This document shows positions 23,201-33,530 of a stretch of DNA of 64,000 nucleotides, piece by piece. Made by a program: the position numbers and the translations under genes. The DNA is taken from positions 806,001-870,000 of the forward strand of contig RSEE01000014.1 in NCBI GenBank assembly GCA_003971905.1, given 5' to 3'. The DNA comes from Moniliella sp. 'wahieum'. Lineage: Eukaryota; Basidiomycota; Moniliellomycetes; Moniliellales; Moniliellaceae. How positions within the stretch are numbered: the first letter of the stretch is position 1; the number at the start of each line of letters is the position of its first letter. The notes beneath the pieces are model-generated. The model saw only the letters and a list, made by a program, of their open reading frames with translations, was not told the origin of the DNA and ran no database searches.

Positions 23201-23959
23201 CGGCAGCCGCACGCCAACCTTCGGGTGGGAAAGAAGGACCGGGGGGGTTCCCCACACTTCGCCCGGTTGGTTTCATTCCCCCACCCCAGACGAGGAGCAC
23301 AAAGGGCTAAGTACTGTTGTGCTCGAGGTGCGTGGCCAAGCGGTCGACCATGCACGCCGTCTGCGCGCATTGCAGGCAGCGGAGCGAGCATGGGCCAAAG
23401 AGCGTTCTGAAAAGGAAAAGGACGAGTTTGCTGAAGAACTGGCTGGGTTTGTCGACCACAAGACGCTCCGCCGCACCGGTGGCCACTTGGAGGCAGAGCG
23501 GATCCGCAGAAGCGAGACGAGGCGACTCGCTTGGCGATGCTGTCAGGCGACGCTCAGCAAGTCGGAGGAGCACCAGTCAATGTGGGACCAATCGTCAAGC
23601 CCAAGCGGCTGATCTGGGGCAAGAACCGGAGCCCTTCGCCTTTGCCTGGAGGCGTACGTCCGTCCCTACCTCGAACCGTTTCAACGGCGACTTCAACTGC
23701 CGACGTCTCTCTCTCTCGGCGCCCAAGAGTCCTCGCTTGGGTGCAGCTAGTCTTTCTCCCCAGTCGCCTCAACCGGCTATCTCTGCAGACACCGCCCCCG
23801 CGGCGGGCGGGGCAGACCCGGCCAAACAGAAGAGGAATCGTAGGAGGCTTGAGAAGGGGAGCCGAGCCGCTTCAGACCTCCCTTCCAGCCCCATCTCATC
23901 GCAGTCTGTCACTTCTTGCATTCATACTACAGTCTATACCTGGTGCGCTGCCAACATGA
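20242..23959 (+). CDS. BUD6: BUD6/AIP3 polarity factor, formin co-activator
   Basis: Actin- and formin-binding polarity protein acting at bud or hyphal tips. The N-terminal AIP3 domain reads ESSVTRLLVATKMLLESLTK, VSDIYVRLGNDFNAARLAFG and VPDDLRACLEACLSEEASQA. A Ser/Pro-rich linker (about 20700-21880) follows. The C-terminal Bud6 core starts at FVQLGRLTKKA and continues LRMLFVDRFGYSPGQDDFPP and YELEDLNDVLSGTLLTLNID. A 52-bp intron at 22164-22215 leads to SLDQVRQHLDVSLGTLTREL. Long coiled coils follow, up to AEELAGFVDHKTLRRTGGHL. Many one-base shifts occur along the gene. The family match ends around 23560; the stop chosen (23959) belongs to the frame that continues RLAMLSGDAQQVGG and is uncertain by up to 300 bp. 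It converges with NOP2. Confidence 0.88.
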
Positions 23960-24057
23960 TAGGAACAGTGAGCATGCAGTACGCCGCGAGAGTGCGAATC
24001 AGAGATCAGAGCCAGCGGGACACCCATCAACCGGATCGGTCAGGCCAGGCCGTGGGT

Positions 24058-26398
24058 TCACCTGGACGAGGTCTTGCTCTTGGCACTTTTCTTGCTAGCT
24101 TTCTCTAGCGACTTTTGAATCAACGAAGCATCCTCTCCTCGTTGAACAGCGACTCGTCAGCCTTGGCGTGGGCGGTCTTCTTGTTCTTGCGTGCCTGCGT
24201 GCCCTTGGCTCCTCCCGAGCCAGCACCAAAGCCGGTCATCTCCGGCTCCTCCTCCTCTTGCTTGGCCGAGGTGTGAGTCTTATCCCGCGGGCTCACTTTG
24301 AGCTTGGCAACAAAGAAGCCGTCGAGGTTGTGCACGTGCGGGAAGATGCGCTTGGTGAGCGGCATCTTGGCATCAAACTTCTTGCCCCGGAAGAGGGGAA
24401 GCCATCCCGGCCAAAGTCGACGCCCGTGGGGACAAGCTTAACATTGGGCCGCTTGCGCAGCGCATACTCGACCACCTCCTCGTCCTCCTCCACCAGGACC
24501 GAACAGGTGGAGTAGACTACGTACCCTCCCGTCGGCGAGCGGGTATTGATCGAGTCAATCGCACACAGGATCAGCTGCTTTTGCAAGTGAGTGAGCAGTT
24601 GCATATCGCGTTCGCCCTTGTTGGTTTTGACACTGGCATCTTTGCTGATCACCCCGGTGCCCGAGCAGGGCGAGTCAAGGAGGACACGGTCAAAGCCTCC
24701 ATGACCTTGGGGAACATGCGGCCATCGTAATTGCAAACCACGTTCTTGCATCCCAGCCGGTGCACATTGGCCGTCAACGACTTGATGCGCGCCTTGTTGG
24801 CGTCATTGGCAAACACAACCCCCGTGTTCTGCATCAGTGCCGACAGGTACGTCGACTTGCCTCCCGGAGCGGAGGCCATGTCCAGCACCCGCTCTCCCGG
24901 CTGGGGAGCAAGCGCAATGCAGGGAAGGAAGGACGAAGCGGCTTGGAGCATGTACTGGCCCGCCAAGTCGGGCGTAGCCCCGACCGGCACCGACGACTCA
25001 AACACTTGCAGTCCCACCTTGGACCACTCCCCCAGAGGCTCCAGCGACACACCCCGGTTGATCAGGGCTTGGGCCAAGTCCCTCCTGCGGGTACGAAGGG
25101 TGTTGGTGCGGATGGTAACCGGGCGGGGCATCTCGTTGGCCTCGAAAAACTCCAGCGCCTACAGCATGAAAAATCAACGTCAGTACACGGTCCCAGGGCG
25201 GGGATTCGGCTTCAACCACGTACCTCGGCGGGGGCAAACAAGTCAAAAAACTTCTCGGCCAAAAACCGGTTGTAGCCATAGTAGGAGCAAATGTCTTCCA
25301 ACAACATCTCCACATACTCGGCACGGCTGCGCGCACCCGTCATGTCCGACTTGTCAAAGTTCTTCCAGTTGGTCAGGACCGTCACCGTCTCCTGCATGCG
25401 CTGCTGGACAATCTTGAGATCGGTGCCCTGAAGCTCGGCGATACTTTGCTCGCATCTTGAAGGGTGGGGAGCATCATGTCTTCGTCCTCCTCAGCCGCCG
25501 AACTGTCCTCCGCGACTTCCTCTTCGTCCTCCTCTTCGTCCGCCCCATCCAAGTCAAATTCGTCACCACCCTCCTCGTCCTCGTCCGACGAGCCGTCCAG
25601 CTCATCCGCATCATCACCAGCATCCAAGAAGGCCATCTGCTCCGAGGTGAGCGACTCGTCATCGTCAGCTTCCTCTTCTGCTTGACGAGAGCAGCATCCT
25701 TCTTGGCCTTCTTGACCTTGGTCTTTGTCTCAGACTTGGACTTGCCCTTCTCCTCCTCGTCCGAGTCAAGCGAGTAGCCTTGCGACTTCAGCAGTTGCTC
25801 CAGGCGTGCAATCTCTGCCAACGCCTTCTCCCGCTTCTTGCCCGTTAGCTTGCCGGTATCGGGCAGGTCAAAGCCAAGCTGGGATACGAGCGCATCAGGA
25901 ACCTCCTCGGATCCCGTGGCGGCGGCCTTGGTCTTCTTGGCCTTCTTTGTGGGAACAGGCTCCTCTTCCTCTTCCTCTTCCTTCTCCTCTTCCTCTTCCT
26001 CTTCTCTTCCTCTTCCTCTTCCTCTCCTCTTCCTCTTCCTCTTCCTCCTCATCGTCTACCTCAACGTCCTCGTCCTCGTCGCTTTCCGCGTCTTCCTCCT
26101 CCGAGTCGGCGGGCGCATTGAGAGCCTGCTCCAAAGCACTGGGGTCAAAATCGCCAAACCCGTGCTCCTGCTCATCGTCATCCTCCTCGGCATCGGACAG
26201 GAGCGGGTCGTCCTTGCCAGGCTTGTGGTTCTTCTTGCCACCGCGGACACCGCGGCGGGCCTTGGCCTTGAGAGCGCCCTCGTCGTCGACAGGGGTGGCG
26301 GGGGCCTTGCGCTTCCCGCCAGCAAGGGCCGAAGGCTTGCCGTTGGCGGCGGAAATGGGAGCAGGGGCGGCTTGCTTGTTGCGTTGGCGGCGACCCAT
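24058..26398 (-). CDS. NOP2: Nucleolar 25S rRNA cytosine-C5 methyltransferase Nop2
   Basis: m5C methyltransferase of the NOP2/NSUN1 family, needed for 60S assembly in the nucleolus. The N-terminus MGRRQRNKQAAPAPIS is followed by long Asp/Glu tracts and a basic stretch. The catalytic part contains FFEANEMPRPVTIRTNTLRT, DMASAPGGKSTYLSALMQNT (SAM site), DRVLLDSPCSGTGVISKDAS (motif IV cysteine) and GGYVVYSTCSVLVEEDEEVV (motif VI cysteine). PHVHNLDGFFVAKLKVSP is near the end. The intron is 25159-25223. Shifts occur near 24680, 24400, 25440 and in the acidic tract. The visible frame stops at 24120, but a lysine-rich frame directly behind it (ASLIQKSLEKASKKSAKSK) runs to a TGA at 24058. That looks like the true C-terminus. 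Confidence 0.93.
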
Positions 26399-26826
26399 TG
26401 TCGTTCGGGATGAGCCAGCAGAGGTGGGGGAGAGGCTGACGACAAGAAAAGCAGCGGTGCAGGTGGGATGGAAAAAAAATAAAAGACACCTGCCGCCGCT
26501 ATTCCGCCCATTCCGCCTTGGCATTGTGAAACGTTGCAATGCTGCTACCGCTGCCGGTGCAAGTTCCCTGCTCAGGAGTGCGGTCACCGGTCACCGGTCA
26601 CGGGCTAGCCTGATTACGTCGATTGCGCGTTACGTTACGCGTCACGCGGCACGGGGCAAAGTCACAAGTCTGTCACATGTGTATCACACGTGACGGTCTG
26701 CGTTCCGAAGCTTCAAGTTGCAGTCTCCCGATGACGTTGGTGGTCGACAGAAGCCACGGCAGGTGCTCGGAGCGTCCCTTCGCCGGCTCCACCACCGCCT
26801 TCTTCCCCCACGCGGGCCTCCTCCTC
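26399..26826. promoter_or_regulatory. Divergent promoter region, NOP2 and OPA3-like
   Basis: A 428-bp gap between diverging genes. It contains a GGTCACCGGTCACCGGTCAC tandem run (about 26582-26601), the cluster GCGTTACGTTACGCGTCACG (26627-26646), and the palindromes CACATGTG and CACACGTG (about 26676-26693). ACGCGT and CACGTG are core sites of MBF-type and bHLH factors in fungi. Whether they act here is not known. Confidence 0.5.
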
Positions 26827-28275
26827 ATGGCGTCGGCCAAGATCTTTTCGCTGGCGGTGCGCACGCTCAGCAAGCCGGTTGCCGGCTACATCAAGAACCA
26901 GGCGCATCAGCACAACGGATTCAAGCAGGTGTGTTTCTGTTGCGCCGCCGCCCATCGCCCATCCGCCGGCGCCATCCGGCTCGCCACGAATTGGCATTCC
27001 ACGTGAACGCGCTTGCTGACCCATGCCTTCTTTCTCCCCAGATCTGCATTGGTTTGGGTCAAACCATGTACAAGACCGAGACGATGATGCGCCTCAACCT
27101 GCTCATGACACCGCCCAGCGCGAGCGCGAGCGCAAAAAGATCGAGGAGGAAGCGGCTAAGAAAAAAGAACGTGAAGAGGCCCAGAAACGCAAGGAACAAG
27201 AGAGGCTCGCGAGAAGGCTCGCCAAGAAGCCATTGCTCGAGGCGAGGAGGTTGAACCACCGCCTCCACCGGAGGCACCTTCAACTGCCAAGGAGGAAGCA
27301 GCCAAACGAGAGGAGCCTGCTGCTGTCAAGCCCACCTTGCGCACTCGCCTGCCCTTTCTCTTTACCTTATCCCACTCCCCGCTCATGGCAGCCTACCGTC
27401 CACTAAGCGATTCCAAGGCGCTGGAGCGCGGCGCACAAACGTTCAGTGAACTCTTCATCTTTAGTGTTGCACTCGCATTGATTTTGGCCGAGACGTATCG
27501 CGGCAGCCGAAACCGGCGCAAAGAAAGACGGCGACCGACGAACGCATTGACGAATTGACCGAGGTTGTTCGTCTGCTTGCTTCCCAGCTCGACCAACTCG
27601 AAGCCCAGCGGAGTCAACAGCCCACCATTGCTAAGCGCCTGGCGAGTGCTCTGTCAGGCGACGCACCGTGTCGGACCGCCGGCCCCTATTTGATTTTGAC
27701 GCCCTAGTCTCTGAGGCCAAACGACGGGTGGCTCAGGCCGAAGCTGAGGCTCAAGCTCAGTTGGCAGAAGAAGAAGCTGCAGAAAAAGCCAAACGCTCTC
27801 ACTCGTTCGTCACAGCTCTATCATCGGCTCCCTCGACGGTGACGCACCTCCCCCTGGCCAGCCTGGTATGCCTCGTTCTCTGCCCCTCTAGAGACTGAGC
27901 CAAAACTGACCCGCTAGGCACCTTTCCCTCAGCTGCTGCATCCCAATGGAGTATATGGAAGCGGAGAACGACTCGCTGAGGGAGACGGTGGCTGCGCTGT
28001 TGCGCTTGGCAATGCAGAATGGATTGTTGGAACGAGACTTGGATATGACGATGGCGTCCCGTCCATCGGTCAATGTCCCGCCTCCTGCACCTGTCTTCCC
28101 CCTCACACCTCCATCGCAGCCCGCGGAGGAAGACATGCGGACCCAGATCCAGCGTGTGGCCGATGCTCGTGCCCGCGCGATCGTCCAAGAAGTTCGGTCC
28201 GACATGCTACCTCCCGAACCGGCAACCAGGTCGGCGCAATGGCAGCAACCCCCCTCGCTTGCTTCGAGCGCGTAA
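26827..28275 (+). CDS. OPA3-like mitochondrial protein with extended C-terminus
   Basis: The OPA3 family is a poorly understood group of mitochondrial membrane proteins. The N-terminus MASAKIFSLAVRTLSKPVAG and YIKNQAHQHNGFKQ, spliced over the intron 26929-27041 to ICIGLGQTMYKTETMMRLNL, matches the OPA3 signature. RPLSDSKALERGAQTFSELF and IFSVALALILAETYRGS give the family's hydrophobic segment, here preceded by an unusual charged insert (about 27120-27260, Glu/Lys/Arg coiled coil). Instead of ending soon after, the reading continues through a coiled coil (ELTEVVRLLASQLDQLEAQR). It then crosses a likely intron (about 27868-27918) and a second coiled coil (EYMEAENDSLRETVAALLRL) to 28275. Several one-base shifts are present. 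The OPA3 part is confident; that the C-terminal 200 residues belong to the same gene is inferred. Confidence 0.72.
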
Positions 28276-28489
28276 TCATTTATGCTGGCATGTGTTTGGT
28301 AACCAGATCATCTGATCTTGCTTGATCACCACTTTTATGCATCGAAGTGCGAGACGTCAAATAATCCATGCCAGGGCGTGTATACATAGTGTAGCCCATG
28401 CTCGAGGGACAAGGGGGGAGAAAAGCGTGTATCGAGTATCAATCGGAGGAGGGGGAGGTGGTAGCGGTATACCGTGTTTATTAGAGTCT

Positions 28490-30384
28490 TCAGGTCAATA
28501 CGACATATACTGCAGCAAAGGGTGGGATGCCCGAGTTGTCGGGAACGAGCTGAAGAGTAACGAGGCCACGAAAATGCACAACGGTGGGCGAACCATCATC
28601 AGTTCGGGATCGATACCCAAGCGGTAGTCCATCGTAGTGTGGTTCCAAGCTTGGGTGCCACGTAGGTAGGCTAGCCGGTCGACGATGAAATCATGGGTCA
28701 AGGTAAAAGAGCCGCCTGAGGCGGTGCCCATTGTAGCTTGGACGGGAGCAGAGCCAGGGGGAGGACAGAATAGACTGCGGAAGCGTATGCCTCCAATACT
28801 CGCATCACATCCGGACGAGCGACCAGATCAAAGTAGACCAACTGACCCGAATCAATGGCCGGGGGAGCAAGATGAAGGCAATCGCACATTCGTCGATTCC
28901 CAGTTAGGACTACGCCAGTGCGAGAAAGGAGGATCATGGCGTGGGGGACCGAATCAAACAGATTGAGACGGTAGTGGATAAGGTAGTATGAAACGATTGA
29001 TGTGCCGACTCCAGTTGTTTTCCGTCTGGTGCAGACTTAAACGCAAGTACCGAAGACGAACTGTTCCCAACACACGATCAAACGCTTGCCGTCTCTTGAC
29101 CTCAAACGCACGCGTAAGCCAAATGGCCAACTGACCGTATCCCCACGGTCCTAACTTATTGTCCCAGTCCATATGCAATGCCACGAGTGTCAGTGCTTCC
29201 TCAGCCAGGACACTTTGCGGATACTGGAGTAGGCGGCGTAAAGGGGCTTGAACCTGCAGCATCTTTTGCATAGGCACGCTAGTACACCCATGTCTGAGGG
29301 AGAAAAAATAATAATAAAATAAAGAAAAATAATGATTAGTACGCGTCAGAGGAAAGAGAGAAACGAAAGGGAGGGGAAGAAGAGTCAGAGGAATGTGGAA
29401 GGTAAGGGAACTCACATATCGGAAGGATTGAGGGTTCCGTCAAGGATCGCTTCTGTCACAGTGGCATCTTGACCCGACAGGAGCTGGCAGACATGCAATG
29501 CATCTGCCACCGTCTGCTGCAAAACCCGTTCTCCCTCTCCACCATCGTCGTGAGGCAAAAAGTCGAGATCGGTCGCGCCGACACGGGTAACCAACGAGAT
29601 GGGAATTGCCAACGTCTGAACGGGACTATTCCTCGTTAATGGTTGCATTGCGAAGAAGGGCGATCATCTGGCTCAAAGGGGGGCCTAAAACGAGTTGGGG
29701 TGAGGAAGCCGACATCTCCAGTGGATGCCCCGTGGTGGTCTGCCGGTCGACACGGTGTGACGTCTCCCTTCATCCGTCGCAGAGGGAAGAGTTGTATACT
29801 TGGTCCGGGCGAATAGCTTTGAGAAGTACCAGGAGGAACATCGCTCGGCAGGGGGTCATCCTTGCAAAGATGGGCAATCCCTCGCTTGATGCATCGGCCA
29901 CCGGGCGCAAGGGAGAACAGGGCATATGACTTCGTTTGCAGTACACACACGCCTTCTTAACCTTCTTCCGAACCTGGACATTGTCCACCTTGGCTGTTCC
30001 TGGCCTTGGGATGAAAGCGATTGGTCGGTCAAGTATTTAAACTGGCGCCGACGACCCCTCGTCGTTTGCCGCTCATCACCGATGACGAGGTAGTTGCGTT
30101 GATAGAATCGCGAAGCCCAACTGAGGAAACCGCGTTAGAATGCGATGTACGGCGAGAGACAGGCGCCAAAACTTCAGAATTTCCCGACGAGCCAGGCAGA
30201 GGACTAGCGGAAGGGTTGAGGATGCGAGCCAACGAAGAAGAAGAAGGCTGGTCAGACATGCCCGTGTCGGCTGTACGATTTGGGACTCCTGTCGCTGACG
30301 ACCCGCTTTGAGACCCGCTTTGTTTGGTGCGAGGGAAAAACTCCTTTGGCGAATGCAAGGAGGATCCCGTCTGCTGTGCCACAC
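28490..30384 (-). CDS. Zn2Cys6 transcription factor of the Ert1/Rds2 type, with PAS-like region
   Basis: The DNA-binding domain lies at about 29870-29985: KKVKKACVYCKRSHMPCS, then RCIKRGIAHLCKDDPLPSD. This resembles the Ert1/Rds2 class that controls gluconeogenesis and non-fermentable carbon use. The fourth cysteine (RPC-x-RC) becomes visible only if one T is restored near 29903. Downstream parts (MQKMLQVQAPLRRLLQYP; WGYGQLAIWLTRAFEVKRRQ; AMILLSRTGVVLTGNRRMCD) suggest a PAS-like sensor region, with a likely intron at about 29285-29415. The N-terminal frame (about 30029-30384) is Ser/Thr-rich and disordered. Proline/serine-rich frames continue upstream to about 31060, so the true start may be there. 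Several one-base shifts are present. Regulatory target and exact ends are inferred. Confidence 0.66.
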
Positions 30385-31059
30385 CGGGCGGTGCCCCGAC
30401 CGATCCAGGTTCTAACGTGGAAGGGAGGGATAGAGTGCGTGTGACGTGCTGCGCGCTGTTAGAAGGAGAGGGTCGGATGAAATCGGCCTCCTCGGCCTCG
30501 CTGCCCCAAACCCGCTGTACGGGATGCTTCCACTGGGTGCTAGAGGTGCTCCTTTGGTCGACGAAGGAAGGTGAGGATTGACGATGAGGTGTAACGGATG
30601 GGGTGGATGAGAATAGGGGAAGAGAAGTGGCTTAGTGTTTGTTGGCCTTGCTCGGGCGGGGGCTTGAGAGGAATTCTTTGCAGCAATCGGTGGGGATGAG
30701 GTATGCCTTCTTGGCGCAGGGCCGGGGAAACGGCGGTGGGAGGAAGGGTAGAAGCATGGAACAGAGAAGTGGATGCAAAGGCATGGTTCTGCGTCGATGT
30801 CAATGGTCCTTCCGCCTGACGTTGGGCGGGAAGAGACTGGGATAGGGGTTGGGCCAGATGCGGAAGCAAAGACGGCAGGGGAGAGGGAGGCCCGCCAGGC
30901 CCCAAAAAAGGTCCAGTAACAGGGTCTGAGCTTGGGATACCTGTTGGATGCTGTTGTCTCCATGTTCGCGCCAGACAGGATGCTCAGAAGAGGTGCTGTA
31001 CTCAGGCCAGATCGTCTCGTGCGCAGGGCGAGTGGGTCGGGGGGAGGAGGTGGCATGGG

Positions 31060-32860
31060 AGTGCTGATGGACAGCTACACGCGAGGCGGCCGACAGGGGA
31101 AACGCGGAGAGGGACGGCAGGGCGGAAAGGAAGCGCAAGGCGCAGAAAGGACACGGGGAGGGTGGTAGATTCTCAGCGGGCGCGGAATGCAATGAAAACC
31201 CAAAGCAGCAAGTACCACTGTAAGGAACAGAGAGCGGAACATTTTTAGAAGAGAGAGGATAGATTCAGCACGACTGGGCGCATACACTAGGCCCTCCGAA
31301 CCACCGACCGCCACAGGCTTGCGCAATCGCACTTGGGCACAGCTCTACAGGATACACCCTGGTCACCGGTCACATCTCTAAAGGCCCCTCTTGGGCCGAA
31401 GTATCCAATTGGAGAGTGTTTACGCGCGTTTACGGAAATGTTGATCTATAGGGCGCCTGCACAGGAGGGTCAGTTATTAACCGCCATGGTTACATATATA
31501 GCAACAGCACTGTGGGACGCGCGTGAAGCCTGCTTAGGTCCATGCGACATGTTACAGACCACACCAGCGGGGTATCCGCCCGATACCATGCACCGGTTTT
31601 CGCCATTGTGACATGTGACCATGTGGCCCCAGAGGACTGGATGGGGTAGTGCAGAGTGGTCCTGGAGGTGCCTGCTTGAAACGTGATGCCCAAAATCCTG
31701 GTCATGTTGCATTTTATGGAAGCGCGGCGGGCGTCGGTAGCATCCCAAAAACCGGCACAAGTGTTGAGGCTAGGCCGGCTAGGAGATGTGCCAGAGGGTC
31801 TGATCGATCTGTGTGAGGCAAGTATTGATTGAGATCTGAAGAGGGGCATGGGCCGTGAGATAGACGAGGGTGGCAGGACCGTACAGGGCCGCCACAATCC
31901 GCTGACCAAATGAACCGCCAGCCACACAAAAGGGCCTCCAAAGGTTGGAACAGATTCGAACAAGCTTTGGAACAAGTTGGAACTCGATTGGCATATACTT
32001 TGGCAGGCACCAGAAGGCAGGTTGTGGAGAGAGCAAAGGTAGCAGCCGCACAGGAGCGCTCTGTCCCAGTCAAATGACCTTCTGGAGATCAGGGAAAGCC
32101 TGGGGAATGGCAGCAGGGAATAGCTTATTGATTAGTAGAGTATTAGTAGAGTATCGGACCAGTGGGTGCCACAGCAACTACTTGAGAAGGGGGGTGTGAT
32201 TGTGATTCATTCGACAGAGGAGAAACTAGAAGAGACGTCGCACGCGCCGATACTAGGACTGGTCTCGGATATCTGGATCTGGATCCGATGAATGATCACC
32301 GAGACTAGTGTCAGCCACTAGCAGTTAGTCACTACGAGCCCTGCTGCCTACTGCAGACTGGAGCGACTGGAGCACGTCGGTGGGGCAACTGTCACCAGCG
32401 TCACATCCAGTGCCGTGGACACAAACGCGTCAGGCCGGAGACAGGGTCTTTTTTCGGCGGAGTTTGTGCCACAAAAGTGCGGTTGGTGAGGCTCGAGGCC
32501 TGAGGCCTGTGTCCTGAAGCTTGAAGCCAGGGGATGCAGGATGCAGGATGAGGCGCTTCAAGGTACTCATGGGCTGGATGGCAGTCCATGCGGCGCTCCT
32601 TTTGGTCTGTTCCCGAGAGCCCTTGGGCCTTGGAGAGCTTGGGAGAAGCACTGGGACATGGTGTTTGGGTCTGGCATGGGGTCAGTGTGCTGCCATCTTC
32701 CCTGCTGGCTGGCTTGGCTGAATGTGACGGAATGCACAGTGGCCCAGTGCCTTATCTGTCGCCGCGAAGCCTGAGACTGAGCTAGTGCGTCGACTGGGTG
32801 GCCCCCTTTTCGGCCGCCTGGAGGCGCGCGATCTGAGATTTAGTACCTGAGATTTAGTAT
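31060..32860. other. Gene-poor stretch at the left edge of the repeat island
   Basis: I find no gene with family resemblance in these 1.8 kb. Open frames on both strands are short and of random composition. GAAGCTTGAAG occurs near 32515. It may contain the upstream region of the Zn2Cys6 gene. Confidence 0.4.
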
Positions 32861-33530
32861 ACTAGAAGACCACCGGGCCTACGGCCCGGTCAGCTGGGGC
32901 TTCGCCCCAGCTTGATGCTTGGTGCACCGTCGCCATCTTAGCCACCGGGTCCGCCTTCGCCACCGTAGCCACCGGTCCACCGTTCCACGCTGGAGGGTGC
33001 TTGGTCGCCACCTTAGCCACCGTTCCCCCGTCGCCACCGTAGCCACCGGTCCACCGTTCCACGCTGGAGAGCGGAATAGTATTCACCACTACGCCTCGGG
33101 CGGAATTTTATCACCCATGTGCATCCGCCTGGCTGCGCCCGCCTGGAACGCGCCGGGTGAAACGTGCCAGGTGGCATGCTTGTGTAATTTTACGTAAAGT
33201 AAAAAGGGGGTCTGCGATATAAGAAGGGAGACTAGAAGACCACCGGGCCTACGGCCCGGTCAGCTGGGCTTCGCCCCAGCTGTGCTGCGTCGCCACCTTA
33301 GCCACCGGTCCGCCTTCGCCACCGTAGCCACCGTTCCCCCCATCGCCACCTTAGCCACCGGTCCACCGTCGCCATCGTAGCCTCCATTCCACGCTGGAGG
33401 AATTTTATCACCCATGTGCATGGCTGAGCGCGCGGGGTGGGTTGCGGGGCTGCGTCACCCGCGCAGCGAACGCAAACAAGTAGGTAAGCATGACGTAAAG
33501 TAAAAAGGGGGTCTGCGATATAAAAAGAGA
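32861..33530. repeat. Tandem repeat of two units, each opening with a double hairpin
   Basis: Two direct copies, 32861-33230 and 33231-33530. Each starts ACTAGAAGACCACCGGGCCT and opens with two perfect hairpins: ACCGGGCC-TAC-GGCCCGGT, then AGCTGGGGC-TTC-GCCCCAGCT (one G fewer in copy 2). A short-period array of (T/C)AGCCACCG and CGCCACC blocks follows, then GGAATTTTATCACCCATGTG. Each unit closes with ACGTAAAGTAAAAAGGGGGT and CTGCGATATAA. The second copy is about 70 bp shorter because it has fewer internal blocks and a different 3' spacer. No coding frame explains it. Double GC hairpins of this style remind me of organellar palindromic repeats; that comparison is from memory. Confidence 0.85.

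Noticed and set aside
25464-26693. Serine-rich plus-strand frames opposite the NOP2 acidic tract
   Set aside because: Complement of Glu/Asp codon repeats gives Ser/Leu repeats; the NOP2 strand has the conserved protein.
32861-33530. CRISPR-like array
   Set aside because: Only two long copies, no short regularly spaced repeats with unique spacers, and a eukaryotic nuclear context.
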